This document shows, in pieces, positions 1 to 10,953 of a DNA stretch of 64,000 nucleotides; position 1 is the first letter of the stretch, and every line of letters starts with the position of its first letter. A model generated the notes under the pieces. That model had not been told where the DNA came from, did no database searches, and saw only the letters and a list, made by a program, of their open reading frames with translations. A program made the position numbers and the translations under genes. Source of the DNA: Lytechinus variegatus (Eukaryota; Echinodermata; Echinoidea; Temnopleuroida; Toxopneustidae); the NCBI RefSeq assembly GCF_018143015.1, contig NC_054751.1, positions 32,316,347 to 32,380,346 on the forward strand. The letters are read 5' to 3'.

Positions 1-61
1 TGTGGGTCTATGAGATAGGATCCCTGGCTTCGTATGAGAGTAACCCTACGTCAGTAAATGA

Positions 62-1169
62 TTTTTGTCTCACCTGCGAAGCAGAGTGAGACTATATAGG
101 CGCCGCTTTTCCGACGGCGGCGGCGGCGGCGTCAACATCAAATCTTAACCTGAGGTTAAGTTTTTGAAATGACATCATAACTTAGAAAGTATATGGACCT
201 AGTTCATGAAACTTGGCCATAAGGTTAATCAAGTATTACTGAACATCCTATTAAAGTTTCATGTCACATGACCAAGGTCAAAGGTCATTTAGGGTCAATG
301 AACTTAGACCATGTTGGAGGAATCAACATTGAAATCTTAACCTGAGGTTAAGTTTTTGAAATGTCATCATAACTTAGAAAATATATGGACCTAGTTCATG
401 AAACTTGGACATAAGGTTAATCAAGTATCACTGAACATCCTGCATGAGTTTCACATCACATGACCAAGGTCAAAGGTCATTTAGGGTCAATGAACTTTGG
501 CCGAATTGGGGATATCTGTTGAATTCCCATCATAACTTTGAAAGTTTATGGATCTGATTCATGAAACTTGGACATAATAGTAATCAAGCATCACTGAATA
601 TTTTGTGCAAGTTTCAGGTCTCGTGATTAAGGTCAAAGGTCATTTAGGGTCAATGAACTTTGGCCGAATCGGGGGTATCTGTTGAATTACCATCATAACT
701 TTGAAAGTTTATTAGTCTAGTTCATTAAACTTGGACATATGAGTAATCAAATATCACTGAACATCCTGTGCGCGTTTCAGGTCACATGACCAAGGTCAAA
801 GGTCAATGAACTTTGGCCGAATTGGGTGTATCTGTAGAATTACCATCAAAACTTTGAAAGTTTATGGATCTGATTCATGAAACTTGTACATAAGAGTAAT
901 CAAGTATCACTGAACATCCTGTGCGAGTTTCAGGTCATATGATCAAGGTCAAAGGTCATGTAAGGTCAATGAACTTTGGCCATGTTGGGGTTTTTTGTTG
1001 AATAACCATCATATCTCTGTAAGTTTATTGGTCTCGTTCATAAAAAGTGGACATAAGAGTAACCATGTATCACTGAACATCTTGTGCGAGTTAGAGTAGT
1101 ATTCAAAGTCAGCACTGCTGCTATATTGAACCGCATGATGCAGGTGAGACGGCCAGAGGCATTCCACTT
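62..1169 (-). mobile_element. DR1-array dispersed repeat, copy A
   Basis: Reverse-oriented copy of a ~1.1 kb element found three times in the window. Read on the - strand it starts AAGTGGAATGCC and ends GTGAGACAAAAA. The body is a tandem array of ~155-190 bp units, each with AGGTCAAAGGTCA (perfect direct repeat, spacing 1) followed by CATGTGAC-like words. Five perfect DR1 sites were counted by eye in this copy. The two ends carry GTCTCACCTGC-type words in inverted orientation, and the - strand 3' end can form two successive hairpins, one GC-rich (CGCCGC..GCGGCG) and one GTCTCAC..GTGAGAC. No ORF or transposase is visible, and no clear target duplication. Confidence 0.8.
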
Positions 1170-1582
1170 GTTACTCTAGAAGCCGCCTGGCTAGCTGAAC
1201 CCGTGACTGAGCTGCTCTGATCTACATAGTACACTGTACATGTAGATCATGGCCCGTTAAACCAACATTGTCATTGAAACTATGTAGGGGTCTACAATGT
1301 GATACCCAATTTAGGCTTAGACATTTCGATACATGAGACTGCATGCACATCATCACATGCAGGCAGCTGCAGTGACCGTGACCGCAAGTCTTGATTAGAT
1401 CGACAAGATAATATAAAGGCAGCGCTTTGATGTTTCAAAATCAAAGTGCTAAGATTAATAAAGGGCATGAAGGGGGAAAAGGGAAGGAGAATTTTATACA
1501 GTACATGTACTAGACATCTCGGTAAAAGAACAACAAAGAACTGAAAGTGAAAACATCATTAGGAAAATTTGTACATACAAAT
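1170..1582. other. Unassigned DNA
   Basis: No conserved coding exon is seen on either strand. It contains an AT-rich stretch and a short tacatgta palindrome cluster. It may be ATP6V0E intron or 5' flank. Confidence 0.3.
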
Positions 1583-2203
1583 TACCGTAAGTAACGGTGT
1601 ATTAACCGCACCCCCAACTTCGGACTAAAAAAAAAAAAAAAAAAAAAAATCTCACATTTACATGCATATTTGAGGTACAAAGAAACAAAATCTAAGTTTT
1701 TAAGATTTCAAAGTATGAAAAGCAAACAGGAAGGAAAAAAAAAGCTGGCGCGAAACGGGACTTTGAATAGCGCCAGCTTAAGTCGCACTATAACCACATT
1801 ACAACGCAATCTTCCAAGCTCACTCAACTCTCGCTCAGCGGTGACAAAATATTACCGAGTATGCATGGCGTCTCTTTTAAATTAGCCAGGGAACTTCACT
1901 ACTTTGAATCGAGAATAAAGTCAAAATTAGTGTCATGAAGGTGGGTACGTTTGTTATGGACAACATCTAATTAATATTGAATATTCGCTTCTCATTACCC
2001 GCGGCTCATACCCCTCTAAACGACATTGCCTGGGCGGCTACGCCTGGCCACTCGATGTGTTGTGAACTGGCAGACATCGTACATGTATGGGAGGGGTTAC
2101 GGCGGGCTGGCTCAGACCTGTCACCGTGTATAAACCGCACCCCCGACTTTTGCTTCTACCCCGCCGAGAAAAAGGTGCGGTTAATACACCGTTACTTACG
2201 GTA
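1583..2203. mobile_element. MITE-like element with ~30-bp terminal inverted repeats
   Basis: The left end TACCGTAAGTAACGGTGTAT, continuing TAACCGCACC, is matched in reverse complement at 2174-2203. A third, direct-oriented copy of the cggtgtataaaccgcaccccc word lies near 2125, and an internal hairpin AAGCTGGCGC..GCGCCAGCTT lies near 1742-1778. A 20+ A homopolymer follows the left arm. No transposase ORF and no obvious target duplication are seen. Confidence 0.65.
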
Positions 2204-3989
2204 CTTGGGTTTAATTTGATTAAATTAACAATAAGAAAACAATTTTTAATTCCACATTTTTTTTGTTTCCTTTCTGTGTGTGAGAGAGAGAGTTGATTAT
2301 GAGTACAGTGAATGGGAATGATGTTTATTTGCATGAGAAGTTAGAAGTCACATGTATAGCATTACTGAATGTTGTTGCCCCTTAAAAAAAGCACCGCTGT
2401 TTAATATGAAAAGTGTGATGGATTTAAGTTTATTGAGTCTGGATTTTCCAAGAATTGGTGGGTAGGAGGGGCAATAACTAGCTAGGATGCATGTGGAGAG
2501 TAAAAATCATCTGCTATTTAAATCTAAAGCAAGGTTACAACTTACAAGGTACTTAGTATCATACAATTGCAAAAAAAAACTGCATATGCCATATTGTCAT
2601 TGATCAAACATTCTAAAGGCGACCGCACGCCTTACAATTGGTCTGCTACCCTTTCAGAATAAAATGTTGTAGAATTTGATGCTAATATTGAGACTTGGAA
2701 TATCGTACTGTGTAATGTTCATGTTCAAATCTGTGAATATGCCATCATCTTTCTTAGAATAAAAGCGAATTTAATATCTAGTCATAATGACGTCATAGCA
2801 GTCGTACGATGGGCTGCGATTTGAAACTAATTTGGCCTTTACTCCAAAATAAAAGCTTGCAATCTTTCAAAATGGTTATATTATATCCTCGAATAAAATG
2901 ATGTGTTCCTTTCACATTTTCAGAAAATGAGCAAAATACGATTTGTTCCAAAATTGGATTGCAAGGTGTGCAGTGGCCTTAAGACATAACCAGGGGCCTG
3001 GTGCATAAAAGAAAAAATCTCGCATTTTTTTGCTCAAGTTTTTTTCAATAGTGTCAATGGCATAATTTTGTTTGACAGATTTTTTGTTTATTTCCCAGTT
3101 TTCCTATGGCAAAAGTAACGGGCCCCTTGTTTTAGAAAGAAATATTCTATTCAATGGTCATATACATGTAGACCTCTAGAAGATAATCTAGCCAAATTGC
3201 ATGCACCAGTAATCAGTGCTTTCAACCTTCGCCCTTTTTATCGACCAGTTGACAGCATTCTTATAAATATATCCTGAATCATGATTTTTTTTTCAAAAAT
3301 CTAATTTAGAAAATCACAATTTATTGAGAAAATTATATCTGTATTTTATAAAATATACATTAATATTGCAGGAATGTACATGTAATTTCAGGCAAAAAGG
3401 CTAAGGTCAAAGGTTATTTGGGGGTCAATGTTTGAAAATAAAGATTTGAGGTGAAATCATACAGTATTGGGTTTACACTTGCAGTATACTGTTTCTCATT
3501 CCCAGAGTTTGGCCAACCATTTTCAGGCTTATGTCGACAAATTCTTTGTTTGAAATTTCTTTCTTTTTCTCATTATGATTCTTTTTTTTTTTTTGGTAGC
3601 GACTTGTATTCGTATTTGGTAAGAAATAATTATTTAGGTTGAATCTCACCTTGAGTTAGTTATGAATTTGAATAAACTTAATTCAAATATATTTGTATAA
3701 TTTTGGTATATTTTATTTGTAGACAAATCTAATTTAATGCTTGCGAGGGTTTAACAACTTAAAGAAAAAAAAGAAGGAGTAACATGATGGCTTTAAGTTT
3801 TCCAATGCTATTCTGAATTATAATTTCTAGTTTCCCCAACTAGCATTCCAGTGTTAAAGTGAAAGATTCACTGGAGAGTTCATGCATGTGCTATCATCAC
3901 ATGTACTATCAAAGTCTCTTTTTACCACATTGGTGTATGATTTAGAGTGATAAAAAACATTACACTGTTTTTCTCTCTTTTTTTTGTAG
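2204..3989. other. Non-coding stretch with repeat fragments
   Basis: No gene is recognised. It contains a ggggcctggtgcataaaag-type short repeat near 2993-3125, ending in a gggcccc word, and one isolated degenerate unit of the DR1 array near 3395-3430 (AGGTCAAAGGTTA). It is probably ATP6V0E intron sequence. Confidence 0.35.
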
Positions 3990-4037
3990 GATCATTCAGA
4001 CTATGCTGGTAATGACTGCTGTTTGCTGTTATATGTT
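3990..4037 (+). CDS. ATP6V0E1: ATP6V0E coding exon (IIQTM..CCYM)
   Basis: 48-nt exon between a tttttgtag acceptor and a gtaagt donor. It enters with one base completing the previous codon and leaves two bases for the next exon. It encodes the second transmembrane helix. Confidence 0.87.
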
Positions 4038-5876
4038 GTAAGTATATGGTTTTATGGTTCTAGGGTCACATTTGGCATAACCTACAGAGAAATGCTCTTG
4101 TTGCTATGTCTCGTAGCTAATTTCCAGAAATTTTCAGCAATTTCGTTACATGTAAGAACTTTGTGTAAAACTTGAGTCAAGTATAAAACTCAGTGTATTG
4201 TAGTACATAAATTTTGCATACACCGTACATGCCCATTTGATCCATAAAACAATGTCATAACTCTTAAGTGTCAAACTTTTCCTTGTGATCATTTTGTATT
4301 ATTAAGTTCAGCAATTACGTGTACATGCATGACAATATAATTAATTCAAAACAGTTGTAAGGTTTTTTTTTCACTTCATACATGTAGGTTCAAGACTTCA
4401 AGGGATAAATTCTTTAAAATTATTGCTTTCTTTACATTCCATATTGTTTTTGTTCAAAATATCTTGGCTATCTAGATGATTCTTAGAGTGTGTCTCATTT
4501 GTATTCTTATCCAGATGGTTATGTACATTCCTGATGCAGTTAAATCCCCTGATTGGACCAGAGTTAGAAACGAAAGTTATAAGGGCTATCAAGTATGAAT
4601 GGGAGGTAAGTCAGTTTTATTCCATACATACTCTAACAACGACCAGTGTACAGAATCATTGATTTGTTTTGAATCAGCACTGATTGGGTGAATGTGTGGT
4701 TACTTATAAATGCTAGACTTTATTTTTATGGACTGCCAGTTGCCAACTCTCTAATCAAGTGCAGATAATATCATCACATTGTCAAAGCCACCCCAAAATT
4801 GACTTGCTATGAAAAAAGAAAAAGCCAATAAAATTGATACAGGGTATGGAGTCAATTTCCCCCAAAGTTACATGTTTTCTCTTACCTAAATATTGAATAA
4901 AGAAAATGAAAGAGCTCTAGCTAATCTAGTGAGGACTTCATTATAAGAATTATTAAATAACTGGATGTCGAGTCTGTAGTCTCATGAAGGGGTGACCTTC
5001 AACACTGCAATAGACATGTCATTTCTGTTGTAAATATTCCACTGTTTGTCCATTTTTGTTATCAGCTGTCATTTAAGAGCTCTAGGTATCTCTGTTTGCA
5101 TGAGATTTGATCATTCCATGGCTTCTAAAATTGTTAGTAAATCTGCCCCATGTATAAAGTGACAATGAGCCTATAAATAATGCATTTTTGGTATATCCCT
5201 GGTGTAGTCTTCAATACATGATTTACTCTGTAGAATTCCATGAATGAAAAAACAAGAACATAGAGCAAAACATTATTGCCCCCTAATGATATCAAGATTC
5301 AGTTGTAATTTTGAAGAGCCCCCAGTAAATTGCTATTGTTTTCAAGAAATACAAATGTGCAATTTTTATCAGAAGTAAAGAAAAACAAACACAGACAAAT
5401 GTGGGTACTGCATTTCACCATGTCTGATGTTATACATGAACATGGATCTCCTTTTGATACAGAATTTTCTTTTCTTTTTAATTAATGTTAATTCTCTTAA
5501 CATGAATAGACCATTAAACAAAGCAGAAGTTGATATTATATGGATGTATTCTGGGATTGTTATGAGTACAACCCAATGACAGTAAACCAAACTACAGAGT
5601 AGTGTAACTTCCTGCAAACAGAATCACTTCCTGTGTTGGTCTTCCTACAATGTACATGTACTAAATGATTAAGCTTACACTTTGGTGAAGTTTAAATCAG
5701 TTTGATTGAATTATTGTAGGTAATTTTACTCAATGGGAATTCTACTTAATGGATTTTATTATCATGATGAAAATTAGAATTTATCAAGTGGACTGATTTA
5801 AAGTATTGTTGAATGTTGTATGATTGTTGTTACCAGTGAAAGAATTGACTTTTATCCTTTGCAGGGACAAGACTAG
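3990..5876 (+). CDS. ATP6V0E1: V-type proton ATPase subunit e (3' part of gene)
   Basis: Small membrane subunit of the Vo proton-translocating sector of the vacuolar H+-ATPase. Three coding segments join in phase: 3990-4037, 4515-4605 and 5865-5876. The joined protein begins IIQTMLVMTAVCCYML, continues WLCTFLMQLNPLIGPELETK, and ends KYEWEGQD. This parallels the second half of animal subunit e (ITMLVTCSVCCYLFWLIAI..QLNPLFGP..KYHWP), including the CC pair in the second membrane helix and the LNP-GP motif. The exon boundaries also fall where those of vertebrate ATP6V0E1 do. The first coding exon (first membrane helix and the PKGPNR loop) was searched for between 1 and 3989 and not found; it probably lies outside the window. 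The last exon adds only three codons before TAG. Paralogue number (E1 or E2) cannot be decided. Family identity is near certain; the last exon is less so. Confidence 0.88.
4515..4605 (+). CDS. ATP6V0E1: ATP6V0E coding exon (WLCTF..KYEWE)
   Basis: 91-nt exon after a ttatccag acceptor, ending at GAG before gtaagt. It carries the LNPLIGPEL motif diagnostic of the family. An opposite-strand ORF over this stretch is a shadow. Confidence 0.9.
5865..5876 (+). CDS. ATP6V0E1: ATP6V0E terminal coding exon end (GQD stop)
   Basis: After the acceptor tatcctttgcag the frame reads three codons and TAG. Reading through the upstream donor instead would give an unrelated tail stopping about 19 codons later. 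The strong gtaagt and cag signals favour splicing. The exon continues as 3' UTR. Confidence 0.6.
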   Translation, partial: GQD

Positions 5877-8290
5877 GATCATCTTTTATACCACCTCAAA
5901 AATTCTGCCATCTTGGACTGGATTTAGACCATCAACCCCCTCCCCACCCTACGACTCGGCACAAAGAAATCAGGATGCCTTCATTTCATTTGGATGTATT
6001 GACTCAGTTGAATAGTGCCAAGTTTTGGTAAAACAATACAGTGCAACCTTTTAAAGTTAGAGGATGGAGGACATAACTGCCCATCTCAAACTGGAGCAAA
6101 CATTTATGAAAAGAATGATACAGGTGGCAGTATCTTGTAATAACAGTTACCAGCTTTAATGTTAAAAGACAATATCACAGTTAATGTGATATTTAGCCAT
6201 GCGTTTCAAGAAAGGGTAATTATCAGTTAAAACCCTTTTTGGGTTGGATATTGTTCACATTGGTCAGGTTGAGAAAGCTCTGAGTTATTTTACATTTCCA
6301 GATTGAAATAAATGTTTGCAATTAAGGAAAAGCAAGCATGTCTAGCAAGATGTGCTAGGCATTTGAATTTGAATGAATGACAGTGCATGTGATCACATTT
6401 ATTGCAATGAAAAACATTGTATTAAATATTGGATTTTTCCCTCTAAAAAAAAAGAAAAGCAAAAATGTTAGAAAATTAAAATCATTGAGACTGATTAACT
6501 ATTTTGAATGATGCATTGAACTTTTGTATGAAATTCAAATTCACTGTTGTTGCTTTCCCATGTTAAAGAATAATACATGTACATGAAGCCTGTATTGTTG
6601 CATTCTTAAAGTTCTCCAGTTAAATCCATTAGTACCAAATCTTCCATGAGCTAGATCAGATTCAGATATAAGTAATTTAAAGTATCAGTAATTATGTACA
6701 TACATTTAGTTACAATTGGTAATTGAAGCCGTACATATACTTTAGTGAGTTAGTTAACCTTCATATTGCATGTCAAAAACATTTGTGCAATTTTTTACTT
6801 GTGACATGTAAATTATTCTTTGATTTGTCTCCCATTCGCAAAGTGGAACTGTGGTTGAAAAGTATTTTTTTCTTTTAAGTTGATCTTGTTATGTAAGTAA
6901 TCTTAGCAAGGTGTGTAGTTAGAACATTAATAATATTTGGATATTGGTGCATTATCATGTGTATAATAAGTTTAGTACTATTAATGAATGTAAAATCTGT
7001 TGCAAAATGTTTGAATATTTAAATTCATTGTGATCCAATGATAGGTTAGCTTTTAAAATATTGTCCATTAATGGATGAATTGTAATAAAGAAAAGCCCTT
7101 TGTTTTCATAAATATGTCATGTACATGTAGTTTGTTTCAGTCGCTGAATGGAAATCAGAAAATCAAAAAGCATTGAATTGCATACGTGGTTGTGAATTTT
7201 CTTTTCAGACTAAGAATTTATTAGGAGCCTACATTAAGCTATTTATGAATAAACAGGTAGACCTATTCATTTCAGGGAAAAAATTAATAATTTATTTTCC
7301 AGGGCTATTTTTGAGCTTAGCCCAAATATCCTAATTTGTGTTAAAGTTTACATTGGACCCTATATGAATTTCAGGGGCTCCATTTTAGTTTTCCAGGGCT
7401 CTTTAGGGCATTTCGGGGGCAAAATTGCCCCGAGCCCCCGTGTATATTTTTCCGATTCATTTGTAAGTTTGGATTTGAATTATGAAATACTTTCACGTTG
7501 TACATTTTTCTCATGGATTAATTTAGGGAAGGAACACCATGTTTTCAGACTTTGGATAGGAATTCATATTTTTTGAAGTACATGTACCAGACTAAATCAA
7601 AACACCTATGAAAACTAGATTGAGGTGTTCCACACAAGTTTGGTTAGGACTACTTTGAAATAATCAATACATTCAGTAATGATACAGTACCGGGGTCATA
7701 GGGTTGGTTCCATTTTTATAGCATACCAGAACTAAAACTTGTGTATCATTGTACTAGGCAAATATCTTCTTATAATCACTTCAACAAAATATTGGTGTCC
7801 TCAGGTTTATCGAACATTATGGTGTATTGCAATTTCAGACTGAAATTCTATTGCCAATGGAAATGATATGTGGTGTTCATGTAATGTAAGGAAAAGTTAA
7901 TTTGAACTCCAATAAATCCGGAAAAGATTTCAACATCAAACATGAAATACTAAGGTTGGAGACCTTTTTCACATTGACACATCTAAAGTTAGCCACATCT
8001 GAATTGATCTTCACTGTGAAATAGAATAGTTGATTACTACCTTACATGGACATCACAATATTTTTGGACCCAATCTGATGAAATTACCCAAATGCAAGTT
8101 ACATTTTTCTAGCAATTTAAATTAACAATTTAAATTCAAAATTGTAACACATTACCAAGGTTCTAAGTTTGATGTATATCAAGTTTTATGTGTTCTTTTC
8201 ATGAAATTCCATAGTTTAATTCTATATTATGTAACTCATGTATGTCTTGTACATGTATTGTTAATATATGTCAATAAATATATATATCTA
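5877..8290 (+). other. Probable ATP6V0E 3' UTR and downstream DNA
   Basis: AT-rich stretch with no conserved coding potential after the subunit e stop codon. Candidate AATAAA signals occur near 7084 and near 8272, so the 3' UTR may be 1.2 to 2.4 kb. The extent is inference. Small ORFs here (for example 5824-6015 and 7364-7576) show no family resemblance. Confidence 0.4.
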
Positions 8291-10797
8291 TATAGTACAA
8301 TTTTTCTCTATTGTGAGGACTATGTGTAGATGAACTGTGTTTGCATATGTGACCAGTCACCCCCAAACCAACAATAAGTCGCCCAAAATGAATAAAAAAA
8401 AATCACTGGGCTTGAAAAAGCACATCCTGAGCCTTAAAATCCCAATGATATAACTTCAAGATTGATCAACAATAACCACCATAAGTACTTGATTGAATGC
8501 AGAAAAAAAATCCTTGAGAGCTTCCAAAATTAAAGAGGAAATTGAAGTTTGGGTTTACTCAAGCATTAGATGTGCATACTGTGCACTGAAAACAATTTTT
8601 ACTTTCTGAAAATGAAATTTTTATAATTTGTGTACATAGTCTAGACTATGGGATATGAAATTTATCAAAGGGTGATTATTTTTCATTCTAATTGGTCTGC
8701 AGAATTAATTTAGTTCTTGGTCTGTAATAATTTCCATTGAAAAAAAACAATGAAAAATAAATAAATAAGGACTTTTACATACAAAGAAATACATAAGGAA
8801 ACAATTGACTTTTGCAATTTTTCTCTGTGGAAACCTTTAAATTAGATCAAAAAGATGACATCTGCAAAAAAAAAAAGAGGAAAATTTGAATTGAAATAGG
8901 GTGTTAAATGTGCGAATAGTGTGTTTCATGAATAAATTGCATATTTTATTCATAATAATTAAAAAATATGAATTTTCTGATTTTTTTTGAAAAACTAGCT
9001 TGTAGTTTATGTGGTAAAGAATGTGCGTGCCAAATTTCTGCACGATTGCACGAACGGCGGCCGAGATCAGAAGGGGGGCCATTATGGCCCCCCCCCCAGT
9101 CCTCGATACGTCTCAAATAGCCCAGTCCCTAGGGTTACAACTACAGCAAATACATTTCTACTAATCTCAAACCAATTGCAACACCCATTGATTTGGGACC
9201 CAAATTTGATGTTAGCTACTTGCAATATGCCCTTAGCCACACACATATTTTCAATAATTTTAATTTATTCCTGGTGACTGCATATATAAACTGGAATATT
9301 TGAAAACGTAGCAAGAAAATTGACTCGCTGCATCAGGGGTTACACACAATGTAGTACACACTGATAAGAATTTTGAAATTACACAGAACAGTCGCATGTA
9401 ATACTTTTGCATGAAATCTTTATTTCACAGGAATATACAATATTTATTTACATTGCATAATATTTAAGTTGTACATATTTTACATGTATAAACATCAAAG
9501 CATCATAGAAAAAAGCCTTGATCTGCTTCTGTGAATAATCCACGCACTTGTATTTTACCTGCAGTTGAACAAACTTCAGTTAGATAAAAAAAATTGTCCT
9601 TTCACTTGGGAGTTGTTACTTATGAACAAATTGCAAGGTGTGATTTATATTAACAGCTAACATAATGGATTCTGATTGGTCCATCAACTGTCCATAGATT
9701 CTTGATATTCGTTTCAGTTGTCGGTCAGTCACTGCTTTGTCCTTGATCGAATGATACATTCAAAGTTGTATATAAATTCACAGGCACTTTAATAATTGAC
9801 CATATTCTAGAATTTGGCTTGTAGGCAAATTGCCGCGTTAAGGTTGTGAAAAAGAGTCTGTTGTGAGGATTGTTCTAGCATGGTAGAACATACTTCATTA
9901 CATGCGTGTCGCTGAGAGAAAACATGCAAATTGTTCCTTCAAATAAGGAACCAATGGAATGTTTATATTCCAGGAAGTGGCATCTACTTTTGATGTAAAC
10001 TTCATGATTTTAGGATTATTATCGAGGTAAAGACCTGTGTTTGAACTAGTCCGAATCTCGATTTTGAAAGCAACCCATAGAGTTGGATAAAGCGTAAGCA
10101 ACCCGGTATACAAATCTGCGTTTTCTCATCAGATTGATAAAGTATCTTTCTTAACTGAGATCTTCTTATGACAAAATCTCCAAGGTACACGATTCTTTCT
10201 TGGAAAAGAATGTGATCTTAAAAAAAGCCTGCCTTATCCATGAAACACTAATTTTCTTTAGGATGGGAAGAGTACATACTGAGAGAAAGTATGTCCTTTG
10301 AAGACCATACTCATTTCTAAGAAAGAATTACAGTGAAGTGTCTACTACAATTTGAATGATTGTGAGGAAAAGAGACAGACATTGGTAAACTGTTAAACAA
10401 CCATTAGGATGAATGTAACTAAAAAAATTGGGAAAATAAATCAAGACACTTGAAAGGCAATTTATAATCTTCAATGGTCACTGTGATTTCATTATAGTCA
10501 TACTTATTAATTGATAAATAATTGTGCATGTTATGATAAATACGTTATCTTATGTTCTCAATTTTAACTAATTTTACATAACTATGTTTGACAACAGAGT
10601 GAAAACAGAATAAATTTCACAATATGGAATACCTCTCATGAATACAACAACCAGATTCATAAATGACAGATCCACTGCCATTTAATCAAATTTGATTGAA
10701 TTGAAGGATAATTTCATCATTTCTGACAATTTATGTTTCATCATCAGCACATGAAAAGGAATATAATCTTAGGCTAAGCTAACTTTCGACCCTATTT
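8291..10797. other. Intergenic DNA and probable CFAP99 3' UTR
   Basis: 9011-9110 resembles a GC-rich dispersed repeat (cacgaacggcggccgag followed by G and C runs). On the - strand the first AATAAA-type signals downstream of the CFAP99 stop are near 9424-9450, so 9420-10797 may be its 3' UTR. No conserved ORF is present. Confidence 0.35.
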
Positions 10798-10953
10798 TCA
10801 TGATGATACAGCCCCTGTAGCCATCTGTCTTGAACGCCCAAATGAATTCAATCGTTGACCAGCAACATCTGTAGGTATACCCTGGGACTGAAGAGAGGCT
10901 TGCTTCTCTCGGCGGCGCTCTAGCTCCTTCCATCTGCTGTCCTCGTTCTTTTT
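10798..10953 (-). CDS. CFAP99: CFAP99 exon 15 (stop codon)
   Basis: 156 nt encoding KKNEDSRWKELERRREKQAS through MATGAVSS and TGA. Acceptor attttcag. Confidence 0.82.
   Translation of the reverse strand, partial: KKNEDSRWKELERRREKQASLQSQGIPTDVAGQRLNSFGRSRQMATGAVSS

Noticed and set aside
62..1169. CRISPR array
   Set aside because: Eukaryotic context; units are ~155-190 bp with diverged repeats and no short spacer pattern.
4606..4662. Subunit e coding extension past 4605
   Set aside because: Begins with a consensus gtaagt donor and gives a tail unlike the family.
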